Source: Xanthomonas sp. CFBP 8443 (GTDB lineage Bacteria; Pseudomonadota; Gammaproteobacteria; Xanthomonadales; Xanthomonadaceae). Taken from it: DNA of 64,000 bases. Each line of letters starts with the position of its first letter. Positions within the stretch are counted from its first letter, which is position 1. Positions 34,507 to 43,542 of the stretch are shown here, in pieces. Location of the stretch: contig NZ_CP102592.1 in the NCBI RefSeq assembly GCF_025666195.1, positions 5,146,001 through 5,210,000 on the forward strand, given 5' to 3'. The notes under the pieces were generated by a model. That model ran no database searches. It worked only from the letters and a program-made list of their open reading frames with translations, and had not been told where the DNA came from. The position numbers and the translations under genes are program-made.

Positions 34507-34530
34507 GTAGAGCCGGGCCCTGCCCGGCTG
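34507..34530. repeat. GTAG palindrome (GTAGAGCCGGGC type), copy 2
   Basis: GTAGAGCCGGGCCCTGCCCG then GCTG; differs from the copy at 33181 by one base and has the same orientation, so the two form direct repeats bracketing the Fic gene and its operators. Confidence 0.8.
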
Positions 34531-34534
34531 GGCT

Positions 34535-35638
34535 TCACCGCGGATACGCCAGCAGCACCACCAGATCCTGCTCCCCCCGCTGCTGCAGCGCATGCAGGCT
34601 GCCCACCCGGGTCAGCAGCGCATCGCCTGCCGCCACGTCGTACTGCTTGCCATCCAGCACGTAGCTGCCCTGCCCGCTGACGATGTAATAGATCTCGTCC
34701 TTGTGCTGCGGGTGCAGGCCGATGCCCGCGCCCTTGTGCAGCACGCGCTTGCGCAGCACGAAGGGCAGGTCCTTGTCGTCGGCGAAGAAGGGATACGCGG
34801 TGGTCGGCCCGGCGCCGCCGTGCGGGCCGGGCTGACTGATGCCGATATCGCGCTCGTGGACAACGCGCGAGGGCTTGGCCGGCTCGCTGCCCTGCCCTGC
34901 GGGCTGACTCACGTCGCAGTCGATGTCACGCTTCAAGGCCGGTTTCAGCTCGGGCGTCGACGCCACCCAGTCGCGCAGCACCAGGCAGGCCACGGCGGTG
35001 GCGCCGGCGGTGCTGAAGTGGGTGCCGTCGGCCTTGTTCTGCTCGGGCACGAACATGAAGTACGGCTTGGCGCCCTGCTCGCCCAGCGCGCGGATCCAGC
35101 GGGTGGAACTGGCGTTGAGGTCGATCAGCGCGACCTGCTCGCGCGTGGCCAGCTGTTTCACCGCCTGGGTGTACAGCCCGTGGGTGTCGAGCAGCGAACC
35201 GAAGTCGTACAGCAGCCGCGCGACCGGGGTGATCAACACCGGCGTGGCGCGCTTGTCGCGGGCCAGTTGCACGTAGCGCATCAGATACTGCGGGTAAGCG
35301 GTGTCCGGGTCGTCGTAACGCGTAGGGTCTTCGACCTTGGCATCGTTGTGGCCGAACTGGATCAGCAGCACGTCGCCGCGGCGCAGGTCCTTGGCGATGG
35401 CGTCGAGGCGGCCTTCGGCGATGAAGCTGCGCGCGCTGCGCCCGCCCTTGGCGTGGTTGCGCACCTGCCAGGCGGTCGGATCCAGATAGCTCTGCAAGGC
35501 CTGGCCCCAGCCGGCCTGCGGCGCGCGTTCGGGGCCGTATTCGGCCGCGGTGGAATCGCCGGCGATGAACACGCGCTGCGGCTCGGCGCAGGCGATCCCG
35601 GCGCAGAGCGACAGCAATGCAGAAAAGAGCAGACGCAT
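34535..35638 (-). CDS. Rhamnogalacturonan acetylesterase fused to a cupin domain
   Basis: A 367-residue secreted protein (signal peptide MRLLFSALLSLCAGIACA). Residues 20-235 form an SGNH/CE12 esterase: GDSTAA (block I Ser), GGRSARSF (II), FGHNDAK (III), and DGTHFS (V, Asp/His). Residues 260-367 are a cupin (LPFVLRKRVLHKGAGIGLHP then QHKDEIYYIVSGQGSYVLDG). The enzyme would remove acetyl groups from rhamnogalacturonan I. The cupin might bind sugar or metal, or act as an isomerase-like module; its role is not known to me. It is the last gene of the uronate cluster. Confidence 0.88.
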   Translation of the reverse strand: MRLLFSALLSLCAGIACAEPQRVFIAGDSTAAEYGPERAPQAGWGQALQSYLDPTAWQVRNHAKGGRSARSFIAEGRLDAIAKDLRRGDVLLIQFGHNDAKVEDPTRYDDPDTAYPQYLMRYVQLARDKRATPVLITPVARLLYDFGSLLDTHGLYTQAVKQLATREQVALIDLNASSTRWIRALGEQGAKPYFMFVPEQNKADGTHFSTAGATAVACLVLRDWVASTPELKPALKRDIDCDVSQPAGQGSEPAKPSRVVHERDIGISQPGPHGGAGPTTAYPFFADDKDLPFVLRKRVLHKGAGIGLHPQHKDEIYYIVSGQGSYVLDGKQYDVAAGDALLTRVGSLHALQQRGEQDLVVLLAYPR

Positions 35639-35742
35639 GGTGGACTCCGCTGCGCTGTGTATGCGCTTGGCATCCTGCGCCTGTCGGCGGGAAGCACGCC
35701 AAGCCGATGGGAAGCGTGGTGCCGCTTGGTCGATCGTGTTCG

Positions 35743-35777
35743 GCCCTCACCCCAACCCCTCTCCGCGGGAGAGGGGT
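35743..35777. repeat. Single copy of B-type palindrome of the 140-bp array
   Basis: CCCTCACCCCAACCCCTCTC then CGCGGGAGAGGGG. It matches the second half-module of the tandem array at 38394-38955 and lies between the acetylesterase and the RpiB-like gene. Confidence 0.7.
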
Positions 35778-35797
35778 TCGAGCGTGGCGCTGTGCGG

Positions 35798-36454
35798 TCA
35801 GGCCGCGGCGGCTTCCGGCTTGCCCAGCACGCCGGCGACGAAGGCGCGGATCTCGGCATCCTGCGCGTTGTCGAAGAAGCACTGCTGGAAGCGCTCGCCG
35901 CCGACCGCCTGCTTGACCAGTTCCGGATCGATCGCGCGCAGGCCGTCCAGGTAGGACTTGGCGGTGGCCTGCTTGACCTGGGCGAGGATGCCGGCATTGG
36001 CCTGCTGCGACTCGCGGCGCTCGGCCGGGTAGCCCATGCCGCGCTCGCCGCTGAAGGCCTTCTCGAAGATGTAGCGCACGTTGATTTCCGCGCCCCAGCC
36101 GTAGCCCTTGGCGAAGGCCAGCGCCAGCGCGTTGCCGTTGTTGACCTGGGCGAACAGGTAGGCGTCGGTCGGCTCGATGCAGTAGCCGCAGAACACGCCC
36201 GGGTAGGCGTTGAGCGACATCATCGCGCCCTGGCCGGTGCCGCAGCCGGCGACGACGAAGTCGACCGCCTTGGAGTTGAGCAGCAGGCTGGCGACGATGC
36301 CCAGGTGGATGTAGGTCAGGCGATGATCGTCGTCGCCGTCCATGCCGACGTTGAACACGCTGTGGCCCTGCGCGCTCGCCACGTCGGTGAGCTGCTGCAG
36401 GATCACCGGGTTCTTGCCGGCCTGGCTGAATTCATTCATCAGTGCGATTTTCAT
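35798..36454 (-). CDS. RpiB/LacA/LacB-family isomerase, possibly DhuI-type
   Basis: A 218-residue cytosolic isomerase starting MKIALMNEFSQAGKNP. It has the RpiB-type active-site segment VVAGCGTGQGAMMSLNAYPG with the catalytic cysteine and a following VFCGYCIEP. It is longer than ribose-5-phosphate isomerase B (about 150 residues). The length and the uronate setting resemble DhuI, an RpiB-superfamily enzyme that isomerises the unsaturated-uronate product DKI, the same reaction as KduI. It lies between kduD and the acetylesterase on the same strand. The DhuI assignment is inference. Confidence 0.8.
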   Translation of the reverse strand: MKIALMNEFSQAGKNPVILQQLTDVASAQGHSVFNVGMDGDDDHRLTYIHLGIVASLLLNSKAVDFVVAGCGTGQGAMMSLNAYPGVFCGYCIEPTDAYLFAQVNNGNALALAFAKGYGWGAEINVRYIFEKAFSGERGMGYPAERRESQQANAGILAQVKQATAKSYLDGLRAIDPELVKQAVGGERFQQCFFDNAQDAEIRAFVAGVLGKPEAAAA

Positions 36455-36539
36455 GGTGTCTCCGATTGCGGGGGAAGATGGTGCGTGTGATTGATGTGGC
36501 GCCGACCGCCGTCTGCATCTGGATGGTGTGCGTGCGGGC

Positions 36540-36591
36540 CAACCCTCATCCGCCCTGCGGGCACCTTCTCCCGGGGGGGAGAAGGGAGCAG
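36540..36591. repeat. Single copy of A-type palindrome of the 140-bp array
   Basis: ACCCTCATCCGCCCTGCGGG then CACCTTCTCCC...GGGAGAAGGGAGCAG. Read on the other strand this is the first half-module of the array at 38394. It lies between rpiB-like and kduD. Confidence 0.7.
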
Positions 36592-36610
36592 CGCACGCTG
36601 CGTGCTTGGC

Positions 36611-37366
36611 TCAGCGCGCCAGCCAGCCGCCATCGACCGGGATGATGGTGCCGTTGACGTAGTCCGAGGCGCTGCTGGCCAGGAACACCGCGGTGCCGCC
36701 GAGGTCTTCCGGCACGCCCCAGCGACCGGCCGGGATGCGCTCCAGGATCGACTGGTTGCGCGCCGCGTCGGCGCGCAGCTGCGCGGTGTTGTCGGTGGCC
36801 ATGTAGCCCGGCGCGATGGCGTTGATGTTCAGGCCCTTGGCGCCCCACTCGTTGGCCAGCAGGCGGGTGATGCCGGCGATGCCGGACTTGCTGGCGGTGT
36901 ACGAGGGCACGCGGATGCCGCCCTGGAACGACAGCATCGAGGCGATGTTGATGATCTTGCCGCTGCCCTGGGCGATGAAGTGGCGGCCGGCCGCCTGCGA
37001 CATGAAGAACGCGGACTTGATGTTGACGTTCATCACGTCGTCCCAGTCCTGCTCGCTGAAATCCACCGCGTCGGCGCGGCGGATCAGGCCGGCGTTGTTG
37101 ACCAGGATGTCGAGGCCGCCGAGCCCGGCGAGGGTCTCGTCGAGCACGCGCTGCACCGGCTCGATGCTGATCAGGTTGGCCTCGATGGCGACGAAGCGGC
37201 GGCCCAGCGCCTTGACCTTTTCCTCGGTCTCGGTGGGCGCCTGGATGCCGGCGGCGGCGATGTCGGCGCCGGCCTGCGCCAGCGCCAGCGCGATGCCCTG
37301 GCCGAGGCCGGTGTTGGCGCCGGTGACCAGTGCGACCTTGCCTTCGAGACTGAACGGGTTCGTCAT
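36611..37366 (-). CDS. kduD: 2-dehydro-3-deoxy-D-gluconate 5-dehydrogenase
   Basis: A 251-residue classical short-chain dehydrogenase. The nucleotide site is TGANTGLGQGIA, NNAGLIRR is motif NNAG, and the catalytic tetrad includes SMLSFQGG (Ser) and YTASKSG (YxxxK). The C-terminal stretch NGTIIPVDGGWLAR is typical. It converts DKII to 2-keto-3-deoxygluconate with NAD(H), following KduI, in breakdown of pectin-derived unsaturated uronates. It lies directly downstream of kduI on the minus strand. Confidence 0.93.
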   Translation of the reverse strand: MTNPFSLEGKVALVTGANTGLGQGIALALAQAGADIAAAGIQAPTETEEKVKALGRRFVAIEANLISIEPVQRVLDETLAGLGGLDILVNNAGLIRRADAVDFSEQDWDDVMNVNIKSAFFMSQAAGRHFIAQGSGKIINIASMLSFQGGIRVPSYTASKSGIAGITRLLANEWGAKGLNINAIAPGYMATDNTAQLRADAARNQSILERIPAGRWGVPEDLGGTAVFLASSASDYVNGTIIPVDGGWLAR

Positions 37367-37439
37367 TGCGGATGCTTCCTATGAGTGATGCGGATGCGGT
37401 CGAAAACGCGGCGGCGGCGCGCATGGCGCGCACGACGGC

Positions 37440-38345
<906 letters not shown>

Positions 38346-38355
38346 CTAGCCGCTC

Positions 38356-38374
38356 TGGTAAACCGGTGTCATTG
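38356..38374 (-). promoter_or_regulatory. Operator-like 19-bp motif upstream of kduI
   Basis: TGGTAAACCGGTGTCATTG on the plus strand, with central ACCGGT. The same 19 bases occur exactly at 45467-45485 upstream of the FAH-TRAP operon, in the same orientation and at a similar distance from the start codon (62 versus 72 bases). The nearby LacI gene is the natural candidate regulator. Confidence 0.7.
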
Positions 38375-38393
38375 CGCAGTGCACGAAATGGGG

Positions 38394-38955
38394 TGCTCCC
38401 TTCTCCCACCGGGAGAAGGTGCCCCGCAGGGGCGGATGAGGGTACGGGCGCAGCCTCATGCACCCAAACTCCGCGAGACGCTTCGCGCCGGACCCTCACC
38501 CCAACCCCTCTCCCGACGGGAGAGGGGCTACGGCTGCTCCCTTCTCCCAGCGGGAGAAGGTGCCCCGCAGGGGCGGATGAGGGTACGGGCGCAGCCTCAT
38601 GCACCCAAACTCCGCGAGACGCTTCGCGCCGGACCCTCACCCCACCCCTCTCCCGACGGGAGAGGGGCTACGGCTGCTCCCTTCTCCCAGCGGGAGAAGG
38701 TGCCCCGAAGGGGCGGATGAGGGTACGGGCGCAGTCTCGTGCACCCAAACTCAGCGGGACGCTTCGCGCCGTACCCTCACCCCAACCCCTCTCCCGACGG
38801 GAGAGGGGCTACGGCTGCTCCCTTCTCCCAGCGGGAGAAGGTGCCCCGCAGGGGCGGATGAGGGTACGGGCGCAGCCTCGTGCACCCAAACCCAGCGAGA
38901 CGCTGCGCGCCGTACCCTCACCCCAACCCCTCTCCCGGAGGGAGAGGGGCTCAGC
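38394..38955. repeat. Four tandem copies of a 140-141 bp palindromic unit
   Basis: Units begin at about 38394, 38535, 38675 and 38816. Each holds module A (TGCTCCCTTCTCCC...GGGAGAAGG, then GCGGATGAGGGTACGGGCGC) and module B (CCCTCACCCCAACCCCTCTC...GGGAGAGGGGC). The copies are almost identical, so the array expanded recently. Single half-modules occur at 35743 and 36540. It fills the gap between lacI and kduI and has no coding potential of its own. Confidence 0.92.
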
Positions 38956-38962
38956 GGCTTCA

Positions 38963-40021
38963 TCAATCTTCCGGCGGCTGGCAGGAGTCGCGCACGATCA
39001 GGTGCGGGCGCACGCTGGCCACGGCCAGCGCCGGGGTGCCTTCGGGCTGGATCAGCATCGCCGCGGCGGTGCGGCCGGTGTCGCGGGTGTGCCGACGCAC
39101 CGAGGTCAGCGACGGCCATAGGCGCGAGGCCAGCGGGCTGTCGTCGTAGCCGATGATCGACAGCTGGCGCGGGATGTTGATGCTGGCGCGCAGCGCGACC
39201 TTGTACACGCCGGCGGCCATCTCGTCGTTGCCGGTGAAGATCGCGCTCGGGCGCTGCTTGCCGAGCAGCAGTTTCTCGGCCGCGGCCACGCCGGATTCGA
39301 AGGTGTAGCCGGCCTCGACGATGCGCTCCGGCGGCAGTTCGATGCCGCGCCGGGTCAGCGCGTCGATGAAGCCGGCGGTGCGCTCGTGCGCCGAGCGGTA
39401 GGCGCTGGGACCGGTGATCAGTGCGATCTCGCGGTGGCCCAGCGACAGCAGGTAGTCGGCGGCCTCGGCGGCGCCGTCGCGGTCGTGGGTGACCACCATC
39501 TGCGAGGTGGCGTCCAGCGGCAGCGAGGCGATGCGGGTGTAGCGCACGCCGATGCCGGCGAGCATGTCGGCCAGCGCCTGGTCCTCGGAGGCGCGCGGCA
39601 CCAGGATCACGCCGTGCAATTTCTGCTGCTGCACGAAGCGGCGCACGCCCTCGATGTAGCCGGGGCTGCGGCTGTCGCACGGATGCACCACCAGTTCGAA
39701 GCTGGAACCGCGCAGCGCGTCCAGCGCGCCGTACTGCATGTCCACGATGTACTGCGCGGTGGGGTTGTCGTAGACCATGCCGATCAGGAACGAACGCCGG
39801 AACGCCAGTCCGCGCGCCAGCGGATCCGGCGCGTAGCCGACCTCGCGCATCAGCGCCTCGACCTTCTCGCGCGTGTCCTTGCGCACCAGCGGCGAGTTGT
39901 TGATGATCCGCGACACCGTCTTCTTCGACACCCCGGACAGGCGCGCGATGTCGTTGATCGTCGCCGCCTTGCCGTGGACGGAGGCGTGGACATCGGCGGA
40001 AGTGGGTTTGCTCGGCGCCAT
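38963..40021 (-). CDS. LacI family transcriptional regulator of uronate/xylan genes
   Basis: A 352-residue repressor. The helix-turn-helix and hinge are TINDIARLSGVSKKTVSRII then NNSPLVRKDTREKVEALMRE. The periplasmic-binding-like effector domain (60-340) includes LIGMVYDNPTAQYIVDMQYG, DAMTGPSAYRS-like segments and SIIGYDDSPLASRLWPSLTS. A 15-residue longer start (MTTGRIRPLPSGFPS) is possible at 40066. It lies between the GH43 and kduI genes and probably binds the ACCGGT motifs at 38356 and 45467; a weaker TACCGGTA lies at its own start (40054-40061). Confidence 0.92.
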   Translation of the reverse strand: MAPSKPTSADVHASVHGKAATINDIARLSGVSKKTVSRIINNSPLVRKDTREKVEALMREVGYAPDPLARGLAFRRSFLIGMVYDNPTAQYIVDMQYGALDALRGSSFELVVHPCDSRSPGYIEGVRRFVQQQKLHGVILVPRASEDQALADMLAGIGVRYTRIASLPLDATSQMVVTHDRDGAAEAADYLLSLGHREIALITGPSAYRSAHERTAGFIDALTRRGIELPPERIVEAGYTFESGVAAAEKLLLGKQRPSAIFTGNDEMAAGVYKVALRASINIPRQLSIIGYDDSPLASRLWPSLTSVRRHTRDTGRTAAAMLIQPEGTPALAVASVRPHLIVRDSCQPPED

Positions 40022-40068
40022 GGACGGAAAACCGGACGGAAGAGGACGGATTCTACCGGTAGTCATGT

Positions 40069-41652
40069 TCAGTCCAGCGCGCGGTAGCGGAATTGACGGA
40101 AATGCACCTTTCCATTTCCGGCCGCATACAGCGCCGGCTTCAGCGCCAGGAACTTGCCGGCGACGTTGTGGTGGTAGCCGGACACTTCCATCTGCACCGG
40201 GTACTTGGTCCACGTCTTGCCGTCGCGGCTGCTGTGGATGGTGACGATGTGGCGGTCGTTGCGCACCCGCAACCACAGCCGACCGCCCTTGGCGCTGGGC
40301 GCCAGCTGCGCCGGGCGCTCCTCGCCGTAGCGGTGCATGACGAAGGCCTCGCCGTTGCTGCCGACCCCGGCGTACAGGCGCTCGCTGTAGAACAGCAGCG
40401 CGCCGCCCTGCGCGCCGGGCTCGATCTCCATCTCCACTTCGAACTGGTAGGCGGTGTCGGGGGCGATCACGGTCAGCGGCGAACTGTCGCGCGGCGCACG
40501 ACCCTTGCCCTGCACGCTCAGCGTGCCGTCGCCAAACGACAGCCGCTGGTACTCGTCGCGGCCCGGGTTGAAGAACGACCACTGCGGGCCGAGTCGACCG
40601 CCGCGGAACGCGTCCGACAGCGCCAAGCCGTGCGGCAGCGCCTGCCCGCTGGGCTTTTTCAGCGGCGTGCCGAGATCGCCGCCCTTGGCCACGAACCAGC
40701 CGTCGGCGGTCCACTCGATCGGGTCCAGCAGCGCCTGCCGGCCCAGCGTCCAGTAGCCGTTCTCGTAGCCGTGGTAGAGCATCCACCAGCGGTCGTCGGT
40801 GCCTTCGACCAGGGTCGCGTGGCCGCGCGACCACCACGGCTCGGCCGCGCTCTTGGTGCGGGTGATCGGGTTGTTCGGCGCGTTCTGCCAAGGCCCATGG
40901 ATCGAACGCGAGCGCGCGGTGATCACCATGTGCCCGGTCGGCGGCCCGGCGGTGCCGCCGACCGCGGTGGTCATGTAGTACCAGCCGTTGTGGCGGGTGA
41001 TCTTCGGCCCTTCCTGCGCATAGGCCTCCACGTCCCAGCTTTCCGGGTACTTCCAGCCGTCGTAGACGTGCTTGGGCGTACCGACCACCTTCAGGCCATC
41101 GTCGGACAGCTGCACGTAGTCGCCGCCGCTCAGGAACAGGTAGCGCTTGCCGTCTTCGCCGACCGCGTGGCCGGGGTCGATGTACTTGCCCAGGCCGATG
41201 TCGATCGGCGCGCTCCACGGGCCCTTGATGTCGTCGGCCCAGACCACGAAGTTGCTGCGCTGGCCCTGCTCGCCACGCCGCGCCGGGAAGTAGATGTAGT
41301 AGCGCCCGCCGTGCTTGATCAGGTCCGGCGCCCAGATCGCGCCGACGTTCTCGGTGATGGCGTGGCCCAGCGGCTGCCAGTTGACCAGATCGCGCGAGTG
41401 CCAGATCGGCAGGCCGGGGTAGGCGTCGAACGAGGACAGGGTGAGGTAGTAGTCGTCGCCGTCCTTGAGCACCGACGGATCGGGATGGTCGCCGGCCAGC
41501 ACCGGGTTGAGGAAGGTGCCGTCGCCCTGGTCGGCGATGCGCTGGTGCTCGATGCCGCGTTTCCAGTCGGCCGCCGCGGCCAGCGTGCTAGCGGCGAGCA
41601 GGCCGGCCAGCAGCAGCCAGCGCAGGGAGGACGAGGTGGTAGGCGAAGTCAT
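40069..41652 (-). CDS. GH43 family glycoside hydrolase, secreted
   Basis: A 527-residue exported enzyme (signal peptide MTSPTTSSSLRWLLLAGLLA ending AAAADW). The five-bladed GH43 domain (about 45-350) has NPVLAGDHPDPSVLKDGDDY (catalytic base Asp), GAIWAPDLI (pKa-modulating Asp) and DVEAYAQEGPKITR (acid Glu). A C-terminal concanavalin-like domain (350-527) contains YQFEVEMEIEPGAQGGALLF. Family members are beta-xylosidases or arabinofuranosidases; which one is not clear. Its neighbours (regulator, TRAP transporter, kdu genes) suggest breakdown of hemicellulose or arabinan side chains of pectin. Confidence 0.92.
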   Translation of the reverse strand: MTSPTTSSSLRWLLLAGLLAASTLAAAADWKRGIEHQRIADQGDGTFLNPVLAGDHPDPSVLKDGDDYYLTLSSFDAYPGLPIWHSRDLVNWQPLGHAITENVGAIWAPDLIKHGGRYYIYFPARRGEQGQRSNFVVWADDIKGPWSAPIDIGLGKYIDPGHAVGEDGKRYLFLSGGDYVQLSDDGLKVVGTPKHVYDGWKYPESWDVEAYAQEGPKITRHNGWYYMTTAVGGTAGPPTGHMVITARSRSIHGPWQNAPNNPITRTKSAAEPWWSRGHATLVEGTDDRWWMLYHGYENGYWTLGRQALLDPIEWTADGWFVAKGGDLGTPLKKPSGQALPHGLALSDAFRGGRLGPQWSFFNPGRDEYQRLSFGDGTLSVQGKGRAPRDSSPLTVIAPDTAYQFEVEMEIEPGAQGGALLFYSERLYAGVGSNGEAFVMHRYGEERPAQLAPSAKGGRLWLRVRNDRHIVTIHSSRDGKTWTKYPVQMEVSGYHHNVAGKFLALKPALYAAGNGKVHFRQFRYRALD

Positions 41653-41726
41653 GGATTCCACTCCTGGGTTCGCGCCGCCGGCGCGTATGGGGACGCGGCC
41701 GGCGATGACGGCCGCGCCACGAAGGA

Positions 41727-43010
41727 TCAGGCGCGCAGCGCGCGCGGCAACCACAGCGACAGTTCCGGGAAGAACGCCACGATCAGCAGCACGCACAGCG
41801 CCGCCAGCCAGAACGGCCAGATCGTGCGCATGCTCTGGGCCACGGTGATCTGTCCGATCGAGGTGCCGATGAACAGCACCGAGCCGATCGGCGGGGTGAT
41901 CAGGCCGATGCCGCCGGCCAGCACCATCACCAGCCCGAAGTGGATCGGGTCGATGCCGTAGGCCTTCACCACCGGCAGGAAGATCGGCGTGCAGATCAGG
42001 ATCTTCGGCGCCAGGTCCATGAACATGCCCAGCAACAGCAGCATGATCACGATCATCAGCAACACGGTGTTCTTGCCGTCGGCGACCGATTGCAGCAGCT
42101 TCACCGCCGCCGCCGGCACCTGCAGGTAGGCCAGCAGCCAGCCGAACACCGCCGCGGTGGCGATCACGAACAGGATCACGCCGGTGGTGCGCGAGGCATG
42201 CGTGACCGCGGCGAAGAACTCGGCCCAGCGCAGTTGCCGATACAGCAGTGCGGTGACCAGCAACGCATACACCACCGCGATCGCCGCGCTCTCCACCGCG
42301 GTGAAGATGCCGGCGCGGATGCCGACGAAGATCAGCGCGACCAGGCCCAGCCCCGGCAGCGCGCCGATCAGGCGCAACGCCACCGCGCGCCAGCCCGGGA
42401 ACGGTTCGGTGCCGTAGCCGCGATGGCGCGCCACCGCATAGCCGGTGATCATCATCGCCACGGTCATCAGCAGCGCCGGGAAGATGCCGGCCGCGAACAG
42501 GTCGGCGATCGACAGCCCACCGCCGGCTGCGGCCGAGAACAGGATCAGGTTGTGCGACGGCGGCACCAGCAGCGCGACCAGCGCCGCGGTCATGCTCACG
42601 TTGACCGCGTAGTCGCGGTCGTAGCCGCGCTTGATCATCTGCGGAATCATGGTGCCGCCGACCGCCGACACGTCGGCGATGGCCGAGCCGGACACACCGC
42701 CGAAGAACAGCGAGGACAGCACGCTGACCTGGCCCAGGCCGCCGCGCATGCGCCCCACCAACGACGAGGCCAGGGCGATCAGGCGTTCGGAGATGCCGCC
42801 GCGCAGCATCAGTTCGCCGGCGAAGATGAACAACGGAATGGCGATCAACGATGCCGAGCCGCTGCCGGCGGAGATCTGCTGCACCAACACGATCGCCGGC
42901 AGGTCCAGGTACAGGATCGTCGCCAGCGCCGCGGCGCCCAGCGCATAGGCCACCGGCACGCCGATCAGCAGCAGCAGCACGAACAGCCCGAGCAGGATTG
43001 CAATGGCCAT
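41727..43010 (-). CDS. dctM: TRAP transporter large permease (DctM)
   Basis: A 427-residue polytopic protein with about 12 membrane segments and the DctM family signature in LIAIPLFIFAGELMLRGGIS and MTAALVALLVPPSHNLILFS. It would form the sodium-driven channel of a TRAP transporter with the DctQ and DctP genes upstream (four bases from dctQ). The setting suggests uptake of uronates or oligouronides, but ligands of TRAP systems vary and this is inference. Confidence 0.93.
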   Translation of the reverse strand: MAIAILLGLFVLLLLIGVPVAYALGAAALATILYLDLPAIVLVQQISAGSGSASLIAIPLFIFAGELMLRGGISERLIALASSLVGRMRGGLGQVSVLSSLFFGGVSGSAIADVSAVGGTMIPQMIKRGYDRDYAVNVSMTAALVALLVPPSHNLILFSAAAGGGLSIADLFAAGIFPALLMTVAMMITGYAVARHRGYGTEPFPGWRAVALRLIGALPGLGLVALIFVGIRAGIFTAVESAAIAVVYALLVTALLYRQLRWAEFFAAVTHASRTTGVILFVIATAAVFGWLLAYLQVPAAAVKLLQSVADGKNTVLLMIVIMLLLLGMFMDLAPKILICTPIFLPVVKAYGIDPIHFGLVMVLAGGIGLITPPIGSVLFIGTSIGQITVAQSMRTIWPFWLAALCVLLIVAFFPELSLWLPRALRA

Positions 43011-43013
43011 GGA

Positions 43014-43538
43014 TCAGTTCACTCCTTCAGCGGTGGCCGGGCGCAGCACCTGCCACGCCTGGTACAACGCGAACACGCTCATCAGCGCGCCGCCGATCGA
43101 CAGCGGCAGGTAGTTGATGCTCTGCGGCAGCGCGGCGCCGGCCATCTTGATGTCCAGCCCGTCCAGCAGCAGCACGCCGCCCCACCAGGCGATGACCGCG
43201 CCGATGGCGACGATCATCAGCGGGCGGATCAGGTCGATGACCCGGCGCACGTGGGCGTGCATCTTCTCGGCCAGCAGGAAGAAGCCGAAGTGGCGCCGGG
43301 TATGCACGCCGGCCGCCGCCGCCATGCTCATCGCGGTGCTCAGCAGCAGCAGCGTCACCGGCTCGGTCCAGCTCGGCGAATTGTTGAGCACGTAGCGGGT
43401 GAACACCTGCCAGCCCTGCACCACCACCAGCCCGAGCAGGGCGGCGGCGGCGATGCCGATGGCGAGGTTGGAGATCCGGTCCAGCAGCCGCTGCAGCGGC
43501 GCCACCGGGACGGCAATGGCGGGGTCGGTCATCGGCAT
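43014..43538 (-). CDS. dctQ: TRAP transporter small permease (DctQ)
   Basis: A 174-residue protein with four membrane helices (LAIGIAAAALLGLVVVQGWQ, PVTLLLLSTAMSMAAAAGVH, LIRPLMIVAIGAVIAWWGGV, SIGGALMSVFALYQAWQVLR) and the DctQ motif VFTRYVLNNSPSWTEPV. It pairs with DctM. The gene is separated by three bases from dctM and four from dctP. Confidence 0.92.
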   Translation of the reverse strand: MPMTDPAIAVPVAPLQRLLDRISNLAIGIAAAALLGLVVVQGWQVFTRYVLNNSPSWTEPVTLLLLSTAMSMAAAAGVHTRRHFGFFLLAEKMHAHVRRVIDLIRPLMIVAIGAVIAWWGGVLLLDGLDIKMAGAALPQSINYLPLSIGGALMSVFALYQAWQVLRPATAEGVN

Positions 43539-43542
43539 GGCC

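Noticed and set aside
38394..38955. CRISPR-like regular repeat appearance
   Set aside because: The whole 140-bp unit repeats without unique spacers, and no cas genes are present.
40054..40061. TACCGGTA near the lacI start as a third copy of the 19-bp operator
   Set aside because: Only the ACCGGT core agrees; the flanks do not match the two exact copies, so it is mentioned but not called.
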